64,000 nucleotides of DNA from Persicaria tinctoria (taxonomy: Eukaryota > Streptophyta > Magnoliopsida > Caryophyllales > Polygonaceae), in contig JBANSL010000007.1 of NCBI GenBank assembly GCA_037127255.1, positions 66,557,538 to 66,621,537 on the forward strand, read 5' to 3'. The notes below the pieces were generated by a model. It was not told where the DNA came from. It saw only the letters and a program-made list of their open reading frames with translations, and did not search any database. Shown here piece by piece: positions 10,990-21,484 of this stretch; the first letter of the stretch is position 1; every line of letters begins with the position of its first letter. Made by a program: the position numbers and the translations under genes.

Positions 10990-12714
10990 ATGTCTGGTGA
11001 AGCAAGCGGAGGATTTGCACAGGGAAGGTCCACAAGCAGACCGCCACTCTTTGTAGGAAACAACTTTGTCCACTGGAGATCTTTGATGAAGATGTTCATC
11101 ATAGACCAAGATCTAGAGCTTTGGAACATTATAGAGAATGGTCCGAAGATTCCAGAGAAAGATGGACCAAATGATACCAAAGTTGCAAAGAAGGAGTTTG
11201 AATACAACCAAGCAGATCTTGAAACCATCTCCAAAAACTACAGGGCTATTAACTTACTCTATTGTGGTCTTAGTTCTGATGAGTTTAACCGTATTTCATC
11301 TTGTAGGTTAGCTAAAGAGATTTGGGACAAGCTGGTCGTCACCTACGAAGGAACCAGTCAAGTGAAGGACACCAAGATCAGCATCTTCCTTCGAAAGTAT
11401 GAACTCTTTAAAATGAAGCCTGATGAGTCCATTAAGGCCATGTTCACACGGTTCACGGAAATCACGAACAACCTTGACTCTCTCGGCAAGACCTTTGAGA
11501 ATGTTGAGAAAGTGAGGAAGATATTGATGCCTCCCAAAAGACAAATGGGGCCCGAAAGTGACAGTTATAGAGGAAGCCCAAGATCTCACCACTCTACCCC
11601 TTGATGACTTGCTTGGGAAGCTGATCACACATGAGATGATTCTCAATGAAGACGGTGGAGAACTTCCAGCAAGCACTAAGAACTTGGCGCTCAAGTCTAA
11701 GAAGTATGAGCCCAAAGATGTGTCAGATTCTGACGATGAGGACGATGATGAGGATGATCCCTTTGAGCTCATTACAAGGGGTCTTTCTCGAATCCTCAAG
11801 ATGAAGAAGCAACTAAATTTTGAGGTAAGTCTCAATACAATAAATATGACAAGAAGACTAAACCTTTGTCTTGTTTTGAATGTGGTGAAACAGACCATCT
11901 AGTGAAAGATTGCCCTCAAAAGAAGAAGAGCCAATTCAAGAAAGGTGACTCAGATTCCGATGATGAAAAGGCTAACCTTTGTCTCATGGCCATAGGAAAT
12001 GAGTCCCATGATAAGCAACTTGAGGTAACCGTAAGAGAGCTTATGGCAAGTCCAAAAGAGGTACTATCGGAATTCCTTTCTAATATGATTGCCAATGAAG
12101 AGAAACTTATTGCTCAAACTAACACTCTTATCAAGAAAACCGTGGACCAGGAAAGAACTATTGAGGAACTGTCTAGGCGGGTCAAAAGTCTTGAAACTTC
12201 TTATTCAGGTCTTGACATTAAAGTCAAGACTCTTGACTCAGAGAAATCTGAACTCAAGCAAGACCTCTCGTCTCTGAGAAGTGAACATCATGACTTAGAG
12301 AACGAGAAGATCTCCCTGAATAATAAGATTCAAGATCAACAGACAGCCCTCACAAGTTTTACCAAGTCCAAAGGCACTCTTGATAGGATGTTGGGTGAGC
12401 AACAAAGTTCTCTAAACAGAAGTGGTATTGGTTACAACCCGAGGTTTTTAAAGAAGCAACATATTACCACTTTTGTGAAGGCAAAAGGAAGCAGAACCTC
12501 TCCTATGTGTCACCACTGTGCGAGAAAGGGACATGTAAGAGAGACTTGCCCCTATAGAAGAAAGGATCCTCATATTATTCGCAATACATTTCCTATTCAC
12601 TTGAGAAAAGAACGGATAACGGAAGTTTGGGTCCCCAAAGGCACTATTTTACCAAATATGGTTTATCCCAATAAAGGATCTAAATTTGCTCATTGGTCTA
12701 ACCAAAAAGGTTGA
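10990..12714 (+). pseudogene. Element B gag (copia, SIRE type), frameshifted
   Basis: The ATG is at 10990. The N-terminal part is a copia gag (UBN2-type) domain with WRSLMKMFI and a downstream RKYELFKMKPDESI block. One frameshift near 11550 and another near 11825-11870 break the frame. The first zinc knuckle, CFECGETDHLVKDC, lies around 11870-11912 and is flanked by acidic serine-rich stretches. A heptad-like coiled coil follows (about 12070-12390). A second knuckle, CHHCARKGHVRETC, lies at about 12507-12548 and is followed by a WVPKG segment. The two knuckles plus WVPKG are typical of SIRE/Maximus. Gag packages element RNA in cytoplasmic particles; this copy cannot make a full protein. Confidence 0.85.
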
Positions 12715-13386
12715 TGTTTGTTTTGCAGGAGATCACCAAGGTGAAGGAGCAAAAATGGATTATTGATAGTGGATGCTCGAGGCATATGAGTGGAAGGAGT
12801 TCTCTCTTTCATAATCTAAAGAAGTCATCCACTGGAACAATCACTCTTGGTGACAAAGGAAAGTGCGACATCGTTGGTATTGGTAGTGTTGGGAGTGATC
12901 CTAACCACTGTATTAAAAATGTTTATCTTGTTATTATTTGAAGTATAATTTGCTTAGTATTTCTCAACTATGTGATTATGGTAATGATGTTGGATTTAAT
13001 AAGAAAAGATGTTTAGTGCACAGAGAAGATACATGTGAAATAGTTCTAATTGTCTATCGTTATAACAACATCTACGCCGTAAATGCTGATCAAGTGGCAC
13101 AAGGAAGCTTAACCTGTCTAAAGGCTTTGACGGAAGATCCAAAGCTCTGGCACAGGAGACTCGGTCATGTAAGCCCACATACACTACAAAAGCTTGTGAC
13201 CAAAGGGCTTGTAAGAGGGCTACCTGAGATGGACTTCAAAGGTATTGAGATGTGCAAAGCATGCACACGAGGTAAACAAACACGTAGCTCTTTCAAACCC
13301 AAAAAGGTTGTAAGTACTTCTAGGACCCTTGAACTTTTACATATGGATTTATGTGGTCTTATGCGAGTCAAATCTCCCAATGGTAA
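12711..13386 (+). pseudogene. Element B protease and start of integrase
   Basis: The aspartic protease has its active site in WIIDSGCSRHM. The frame then breaks near 12940 and continues as a GAG-pre-integrase domain (LLSISQLCDYG, LWHRRLGHVS, then the CKACTRGKQ zinc-binding pair). The integrase core opens with LLHMDLCG and is cut at 13386 by element C after SPNG. The remaining residues resume at 25201. Confidence 0.85.
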
Positions 13387-13835
13387 TGTTGTGAGCCTAA
13401 TTTGCCATGTTTTACACTAACTTTTATATCGATTTTTGCATACATTGCAAGCATTTGGGTTAGAATAATACAGAATCTATGTAGTTTACACTTATTTGCA
13501 ATATATGGAGGTCTACACAAGTTTTTGTTATATTTCGCAGAAATCGGACGCACTTTGGAGTTTAAAGGAAACTCATGGAGAGGTTAAGAATGGTGCAACT
13601 GGAGAAAAGGGCATTTTCTACTGTTCTTCGTTCTGAATCAAGCTTTGATGTCTTCATGAGAGTTGTAGCCCTTGGAAAAAGCTTTCCAACGCATGGTCAT
13701 AGCAGAAAGCTGAGAGAACTCTACTCGAGATCGACTAGCCTCTACTCGATCTCGACGAGGGCTGTCCGAGCACACCTGGTCGAGCAGAGTTGATCGAGGA
13801 CACTGAGTTAGAGACAACCCGATCCCGGAACCGGG
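13387..13835 (+). repeat. Element C first LTR, truncated
   Basis: It begins TGTTGTGAGCC and matches the starts of the LTRs at 15024 and 22990. After CCCGATCCCGGAACC (ending near 13834) it jumps straight to the GGGGGAAGGGCTTAC of the 3' untranslated region. Everything from mid-U3 through gag is deleted. A block of about 60 bp present in the other copies (around 15330-15390) is also missing. Confidence 0.85.
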
Positions 13836-15023
13836 GGAAGGGCTTACTTTATGCATTATTTTCCATATTTGACATTATTTGTGCATATTTCGAATTTATT
13901 TCTTTGAATTGCTACATGGCTATTATGGATTGCATTATTGATTTATGTGCTTATATGCATGTTTTCCAAAGTTTGAAAAAATGACCCCCATTTGAAATTT
14001 TGATGAAAGTCATGGAAGCTTTATTGAACTCGACGATGCAAAATTAGATTCATTAGAGATATAGAATGAAATTGCCTAGTAAAGGGAAGTCACAATGAAG
14101 TGCATTATTTTATTGAAAACCATGAAAGGAGGTAAAATTTGAAGTTGCTTTTGACATGTTGCATGATAAGATGATGGAGGACTTTATATTTCCATATAAT
14201 GCTCATTGTTTATAATCCTAGCCTTACCTATGCTTATGCATCACAAAAGCCATATTATGCCTTATTTCATATATTGCTCCACATGATCTAAATATTACCA
14301 TTCTTTACCCTATCCGGGGATTATGTTGAGAATGATGTTACATTATGGAAATGTTATATGGTTGTTGTGATTATTATCATTATTTGAGTTTGGCGGGAAA
14401 TTGTTTGAAATGTATGGAAAATTTAATGAGTGAAAGAAAATCCAATCACCTCAGGAGATAAAGGTAGATTGACCCTGCTCTCTGAGATAATAGTTTGGAG
14501 AGATGGGACACGTTGTGAGGAGTCCAAAGCACTAAGTATCCGGGGCCATTCATGACACCCATGTTTGCGACTCGTGAGAAGGCTGTGCTGAGGTTAGAGA
14601 GGTAAAAGCATTATTATTGATAAAAGCATTATGAAAGGTGATGAAACTTATGAGAAAGAATGTGGTATGAAATTCAGTTTGAAAATACTCCATTTCCCCG
14701 GATCATTAGCACCACATTGCCAAAATTTGCCCACCTTTAGCCTTTTACCGATCTACTCTTTATTTGAGCTGAATTAAAGTCCTCTTGATTATTAATGCTT
14801 TGTCACATAAATTGTTTTTGGTATAACCCTCCTTTTGTGAGTAGATGTTGCTTTTGTATATTTGCACATGCATGGATCTGTGACACAAGTACCTTTTCGA
14901 GGATGGTAATTAATTGCAGAGTTATATGAGAATGAATCTAAGATGTTGAGAGTTTTGAATTCTTCCCCTGAATGACAATTAAAAGTATTGCCTGAGGACA
15001 AGCAAGCTTAAGTATGGGATGTT
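13836..15023 (+). repeat. Element C 3' untranslated region, first copy
   Basis: It closely parallels 21795-22989: AAGGGCTTACTTTATGC at the start, CCCCGGATCATTAGCACCAC in the middle, and GAGGACAAGCAAGCTTAAGT followed by ATGGGATG (terminal polypurine tract) at the end. There is no coding sequence. Confidence 0.8.
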
Positions 15024-18000
15024 TGTTGTGAGCCTAATTTGCCATGTTTTACACTTACTTTTATATTGATTTCTGCATACATTGCATGCATTTGGGTTAG
15101 AATAATGCAGAATCTGTGTATTTTACACTTATTCGCAATATATGGAGGTCTACACAAGTTTTGGTTATATTTGACAGAAATCGGACGCACTTTGGAGCTT
15201 AAAGGAAACTCAGGGAGAAGCTAAGAATGGTGCAGCCGGAGACAAGGCCATTTTTCACCATTTTTCGTTCTGAATCAAGCTTTGATGTCTTCATGAGAGT
15301 TGTAGCCCTCAGAAAGAGCTTTCCAACGCATGGTCATATGCGTCAATCCGACGAACGAGGACTCGGGAAAGTGCGTTTCAAGAACATAGCAGAAAGCTGA
15401 GAGAACTCTACTCGAGATCGACTAGCCTCTACTCGATCTCGACAAGGGCTGTTCGACCACACCTTGTCGAGCAGAGCTGATCGAGGACACTGAGTCAGAG
15501 ACAACCCGATCCCGGAACCCTACTCGATCTCGAGGAGGCCTTGTCGAGATCGACGAAGCCTAGACGCCACACCAAGAGTCGAGAAAAAGAGCTGATCGAG
15601 AAGCCGAGGACGAAGACGCCGAGCACAATCCTAGTCGATCTCGATGAGACATTGTCGAGATCGACGAGCCACCCTGCGCCAGTCCGAGTCCATGCCGAGA
15701 CATCACCAGAGAGCCATCCTCGACCACCACCCTAGTCGATCTCGAGGAGCCCTAGTCGAGATCGACGACGCCCAGGAGTCCAGGTCCGAGCCTGTCGAGG
15801 AGAGTCACCCGAGAAGTCCAGTCGACGATGAATCCTAGTCGAGATCGACAAGCCCTTGTCGAGATCGAGTAGACCAGATTCCAGAAACGCGTCGACGTGA
15901 GCAGTCCAAGTAGAGTTGGGATTCCTTGGGCACGAAGGAAGTCGAGTTGGCCGAGATTTTATCTAAATCTATCCAGTGTATCTATGGAAGGGAGATCTAT
16001 CAACATGAAGACATATTACCTAGTTTAGATATAGGTAGGAGATTCTATCCTTGATTAGCAAGGAATAGAAGACTATAAATAAAGCCCTAGGGGCTGAGCA
16101 TTATGCATCTCATTCCAATTCAGAAACACAATCAATTTCATTTAAGTAAGTAGGAGTTCTAAGGTTTTTAAGGTTTTGGCATTCTGCGAAGGTTGATTGC
16201 CGGGATTGTAAAGGCTTTGAATATAGTTTAATGCAAGTTTCTTTTTATACATCAATGTCTGCTATTGCGATGAGGCGTGAGTAGTCCACCCACTTCTGGG
16301 GCTAGGGTGAGCCCGATGGTGGCCATGTGAGGTGATGCGGTAAAGGTCAGATCTTTTTATGCAATTCGTCTTTTATCCCTATGAGCATGATTCTTTTGCG
16401 AGAGTTGAAGGTGATCCTTGTTTGTGTTATTGAAGCGAAAGTGATCTTAATGCAACTTGGATTAATTATGTGAAAAGGGTTAGTAACAATTAGGGTTTAT
16501 GCAAAAGCCTCTATATGCCTATTTGTAAGTAACGAAAGTTATTTTGATGGAAAGCATGATCTTTTGTGCCTTTATGTCTTACTTTGCATGGTTATCGTTG
16601 TGGCGTTGATACCCTGGCTTTGGAAGTCTTTTATATATTGAATTTATTTCGTTGGGAAATCTGAGTTTGGGTTCAAAAATTTGCAATTTAAAGTTTCTGT
16701 CTTCCAGGTGACATAGCCTAGAGCTTATCGAGATCGAGTAGGACTGTAGTCGATCTCGAGTACGGTTTGTCTAGGTCGAGTTGAGCTCTTGCCTACTATT
16801 GTTGATTTTCTGTTTACTGTTGTCGATCTCGAGTGCCCTCTTGTCGAGATCGAGTAGCTTCTGTTTTGCTTTGTTCTTTACTTTATTTCGCTATTTTCTG
16901 TCTTTGCTTTTGTTTCTGTTTTGCTTTGTCTTTTCTGCTTTTATTTCTGTCTTTCTGTTGCTTGTCTGTGAGATCTGTTGCTACCTGAGAACTGCTGACG
17001 TGCTTCCTTGTGGATTCGATCCTGACAACCTTCTACTACAACGGGAGGAAGTCTTGTATTTATTTGCTGAGACAGGGAAGTCAGTCTGATTGTCGAGATC
17101 GACCACACTTCGACGCCATGTCCGGGGTCGACGAGCTGTGCCAAGCCGAGAAGCCGAGGACGAAGACGCAGACCACCTCTACACGATCTCGAGGAGATCT
17201 AGTCGAGATCGACGAGCCCCGAGTCCAGATCCGAGCCGGTCGGGCAGAGCCACCCGGGAAGACCTAGTCGATGAGCCAATCCTACTCGAGACAGAGGAAG
17301 GCTACTCGAGATCGACTAGACCTGTGAGTCATGTCCGAGTCACATCGAGCACCAGCTAGCCGAGACGCCGAGTCAACCAACAATCCTACTCGAGACTGAG
17401 GAGGGCTACTCGAGATCGACAAGATCCTTGTCGAGATCGACGAGCAAAGTCTGACAACGCGTTACGCGGTTGAGCCGTCCGAGTCGATTGGGAATCCTTG
17501 GGCACGAAGTAGGTCGAGTAGACCAAGATCTATCATCATCTATCCATGAAAGGAAATCTATCAACATGAAGACTTACCTAGTTTAGATATAGTTTTCCTT
17601 TAAAGAATTATTTCCTTTAAGCAATTTATTTATCTTTAAGCTTTAAGTAGATATAGATAGAAGATTCTATCCTTTATTAGCGGATTAGAAGGCTATAAGA
17701 AAAGCCCTAGGGGGCTGATTTTCATTCATTCAAGCAAAGCCGTCTTCGGGCGCAAGGAGAGGGAGGAGGCGAGAGAGAACAGAGAGGAGGAACGTTTGAA
17801 AGGTTTTGTAAGTTTTAGTTTATTTTATGTCAAAGTTAATTTCTTTCATCATGTTTGCTTTCTAATTTTCCTTCTTCTAGGGTTGGGGTGATCCCAACAT
17901 AGATATGTTTGTTTGATTTATGAATTCATGATTTTGTGTGTCTTTATTATCATCTACCTATGTGGTTAATCCTTTGTGACAGTCGAGGACAATTCCTTAT

Positions 18001-18499
18001 TTGCAATTATGAAGCGAAAGTGAATTAATTATGAATTTGGATAGTAATTAGGCTTTGCCTGCGAAAGTTGGTTGATCCTAATTAAGTAAAGGTAGTTACA
18101 CTTAGGGTTTATGCGAAAGCCTCTATATTCCTATTTGTTAATAACGAAAGTTATTTGATATAAAGCATGCATCTTTATGTGATTTATGATCTGCGCATAT
18201 GTTTATTCTTGTGGTGATCCCTAACCTTGTAAGTTTGCATCTTTATTTATTTTATTTCATTATTTTTATCCTGCAAAGTTACCCGACACCAACCACCTCT
18301 TCCTCTATCATTCCCTCGACATCGACCAAGTCTTAGTCGACATTGACAACAACCTCCCCACCTTTTCCCGCTATCCTTGAACCCCATAGCACACTAAACC
18401 TAGAACCGCTGACTTCTCTCCTGAGGACGAACCTGACTCCCCTATACTATAGCGGGGGTCTTGACTATAAATTTATTTGGTCGAGAAACCCTCTCGTCA
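15024..18499 (+). repeat. Element C middle LTR, composite of two LTR subtypes
   Basis: 15024 to about 17088 matches the third LTR from TGTTGTGAGCC to GACAGGGAAGTCAGTCTGA. At 17089 the sequence goes back to a mid-LTR motif array (matching about 23513 onward) and runs to a different U5 ending CTCTCGTCA at 18499, directly before the PBS. U3 holds five paired TCGATCTCGA units (15408-15872), and a second set lies at about 17091-17443. The open reading frames at 16781 and 17010-17359 are not genes. Confidence 0.75.
16074..16081 (+). promoter_or_regulatory. Element C middle LTR TATA box
   Basis: TATAAATA is followed at once by the palindromic AAGCCCTAGGGGCT. The same pair recurs in the third LTR (24137) and, with CATG in place of CTAG, in both LTRs of element D. 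Confidence 0.6.
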
Positions 18500-18502
18500 A
18501 AT

Positions 18503-18520
18503 TGGCGCCGTTGCCGGGGA
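18503..18520 (+). other. Element C primer binding site (tRNA-Asp)
   Basis: TGGCGCCGTTGCCGGGGA lies 3 nt after the LTR end and is identical to the PBS of elements A and D. Confidence 0.9.
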
Positions 18521-18583
18521 AGCTATCAATCGCGCCTTAGGTAGTCAGTTCTCACGTTCTCTTTGAGTTACTTTTCAGGGTGT

Positions 18584-21484
18584 ATGCGCCATTCTGGTCA
18601 ACCACCTGAGTTTGACGGCTTAGACGAACCAGAGCGCCTTCTACACATCAGAACTAAACTGCAAAGAGCCATGGCAGCTGCGGAGACACAGGAACAGCTG
18701 ATCGCTAGGCTTACAAGGGAATTGGCCGCTAAAGATGCTGCTATCGCCGCTGAGAAAGCAGCAAGGGAACAAGCACAGGCTGAGCTTGCCCAATACCCAA
18801 CCACGGCAGAGGACTACATGCACCCAACTCTCGTCGTGCCTGAATTGGCGATTCTAATTCCTTATAACTCTTTTGAAATTCGCATTCAATTTCTTATAGA
18901 GCTTAAAAATAATGCCTTTTATGGTAGATTTAATGAGTGTCCTCTTGAACATATTACAAACTTTTCTGACATGTGTCGTACTCTTGCTGAAGGTACAACC
19001 CTGGAATATGTCAAGATGAAATCTTTTCGCTGGTCTCTTGCTGGGCCTGCGGTGAAATGGCTTGAAGGGCTGAAAGCAAAATCACTCACAACATGGGCCC
19101 AAATAGAGCAAGAGTTTCTGAACAAATTCTTCCCACCCGCCAAAACAGCACATCTCCGCCAGAAAATCACAGCCTTCAAACAGAAGCAAGGGGAACTGCT
19201 GGCAAAGGCATGAGAGCGCTACAAGGAACTTCTGCGATCTTGCCCTACTCATGGACAGCCACCCTACGTCATTCAGGAGATCTTCTTCAACTCTCTTGAT
19301 CAAGTCACTAAGGACATAATCAACCATTATACTCGCTATGAGTATCTGACAATGCCGCCAAGTGACGCATGGGGTGTGCTAGAGAAGCTCACCAACTATG
19401 ATAACAAGTATGGGTCTACTGCAACTTATGAAGAGAACCCCTACGCCAGGCCAGCACCATCCATGCCTCTCTATGAGCCTCCTAAAGAGATCGATCCTGA
19501 TGTAAGGGAGCAGTACTACAGAGACCAGAACAAGAAGCTCCTTAAGCAAGTAAAGTATCTCTCTGTCAACCAGCCTTGCATTGAATGCGGATCGCAACGG
19601 CACACCACTCCTGAGTGCCCACACATAGAGCAAGTCAAGATGGCAGAGCCCCACGAGGAGATAGCTTACGAAGGGGGTCCCAATCGCTACATGGGGGACC
19701 AAAGGTTTCGGCAACCACAATGGAACCAAGGTGTCCCTAGGAACCCCCCGCCCTACAGAGCTCCAGGACATCCGGAAAGGGACCAGAAAAAGGATGATAT
19801 ACAGACAGTCCTGGAGGAAATACGGAGAAACCACTCAGAAACTAGGCAATCCTTCAACTCCGTCTATACTCAGATGCAAGGTGTCAACTCTAGGCTTGGG
19901 GAAATTGATATATGGAGAAAATCAGTTGATACACAGATTGGTCAGCTAGCAGCAGGAATCCCTAGACAGTCAGGTGCGCTCCCTGGATCTTCAGAACCAA
20001 ATCCTAAGGGAAAGACTGGACACATCGCTGCTGTAAAACTCAGAAGCGGCCATCAACTACAAGTGCCAGAGGTCAGAAAGCAGCAGAACAACGAAAAACA
20101 GCTAGTCAACCAGAGCCTAGTCGATCTCGAGGAGGGCCTCGTCGATCTCGAGGAGAAACTTCAGAAACCATCGTCTGCACTGAACAGCAACTCGACTGCA
20201 CCCAACCTGGTCGAGATCGAAAAGGACCTAGTCGATGTCGAGGAGCCCCTAGTCGACATAGAGCAGCCTGCAGCACCTCCGACATCTGTTCTGGCTCCAA
20301 ATCAGAAGAAGAAGCTGCCTTTCCCCACAAAATCCCCAAAGGACCCGGCGGAAAAGAAATTTCAGCGCTTCATCAAGATGCTTCAGAAACTCAACGTCAC
20401 CATCCCCTTCACAGAAGCTCTCAATGAAATGTCATCTTATGTCAAGTTCCTGAAGGAGATTCTAAGCAAAAAGCGATCAATGGCTGAAATTACAGAGGAA
20501 TGCAGCCATCTGGACATATTGGAGAAGAGGCCGGATCCAGGTAAGTTTGCTATAACTATTGGGTTTGGTCCATACAAAATAAATGCTTTATGTGATCTTG
20601 GAGCTAGTGTGAGTATAATGCCTTTAACAATTTGGTCCAAGATTAAGATAGGTGCCCTAGAGCTTGTGGATGCTAGACTTTACATGGCCAACAACACGGT
20701 GGTCATTCCAACAGGCATGGTGGACAATGTGCCAGTACAAGTAGGTAAATTCTTTGTCCCTGCTGATTTCCTAGTTGTTGATATGCAAGAAGATCCTGCT
20801 TGTCCAATTATTCTAGGGAGACCCTTCTTGGCGACGGTGGATGCCAACATAAGCGTAAGGAAATGAGTGCTCACCTTCAACATCATCGATGAGGTAATTG
20901 AGTATTCCTTTAAGAAAACTGAAAGGCATACAGGTCCAATGGAAGAGGTCAAATCTATCTCAGCTGGCTACATCACCTGCGGGGAACCCAAGATCAGAAA
21001 TATGACCCCTGAGGAGCTGGAAAAGAGGGACATGGAGGCCCAGGTGGAGGAGATCATGGCAATCCTAAAGGAAGATGCAGAAAATCCAATCGACACAAAC
21101 CAAGGTACGTTGTTATGGATAAATTATTTTTCGGATGCCTTGACAGGAAACAAGTATGGGGTCCTCGCAAAGTGGCATGAAGCTCCGCACGATGAGGTGG
21201 AAATATCTCTTCCCACTCCACCGCTTTGCTGTGGTGGAGACGCGCAAACAAATCAACCAATGAAGCGGAAGACGTATGATGATGAGATATGCAAATTTCC
21301 TTTATATATTCCTTTATGCATGCCAACTGGAGCCCACGAAGATGGATGGGTGGAGCCATGGAGCGTCCACTCGGGGAGGTTCAAACTTCTTCACATGATG
21401 CCCCCGGATGACATCCCACGCTTCCCACCACCGGAGGAACCACCAGATCCACATATACCTCCGGACAAAGATGAACCAGGCTAA
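18584..21484 (+). pseudogene. Element C gag-protease polyprotein, two in-frame stops
   Basis: The ATG at 18584 (MRHSGQPPEF) matches the start in element D. An alanine/glutamate-rich coiled coil (about 18660-18790) precedes the Ty3 gag domain (FRWSLAGPAVKWLEGL). A TGA at 19211-19213 interrupts the segment before ERYKELLRSCP; element D has a TGA at exactly the same codon. A zinc knuckle, CIECGSQRHTTPEC, follows at about 19578-19620. Then comes a repeat-encoded acidic stretch (LVDLEE, LVEIE; 20117-20266). The aspartic protease has LCDLGASVSIMP (about 20588-20625) and ILGRPFLATVD (about 20810-20843). A second TGA (20864-20866) lies where D has an arginine codon. The frame ends at 21484 in a proline-rich tail. 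There is no RT. Confidence 0.85.

Noticed and set aside
15408..15872. Regularly spaced repeats resembling a CRISPR array
   Set aside because: The host is a plant, the repeats are degenerate, the inter-unit sequence is itself loosely related, and the array is inside an LTR. I report it as a motif array.
16781..17089. Open reading frame with leucine/phenylalanine-rich protein in the element C LTR (also 24844-25152)
   Set aside because: It is T-rich LTR sequence that opens at a non-ATG codon; the two copies exist because the LTR is duplicated. It is not a gene.
19211..19213. The gag UGA as a selenocysteine codon
   Set aside because: Land plants lack the selenocysteine system; mutation, read-through or parasitism are better options.
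20117..20266. LVDLEE repeats as a selected coiled-coil or acidic protein domain
   Set aside because: The same nucleotide motif occurs in non-coding LTRs and in another codon phase in element D, so a protein-level cause is less likely.
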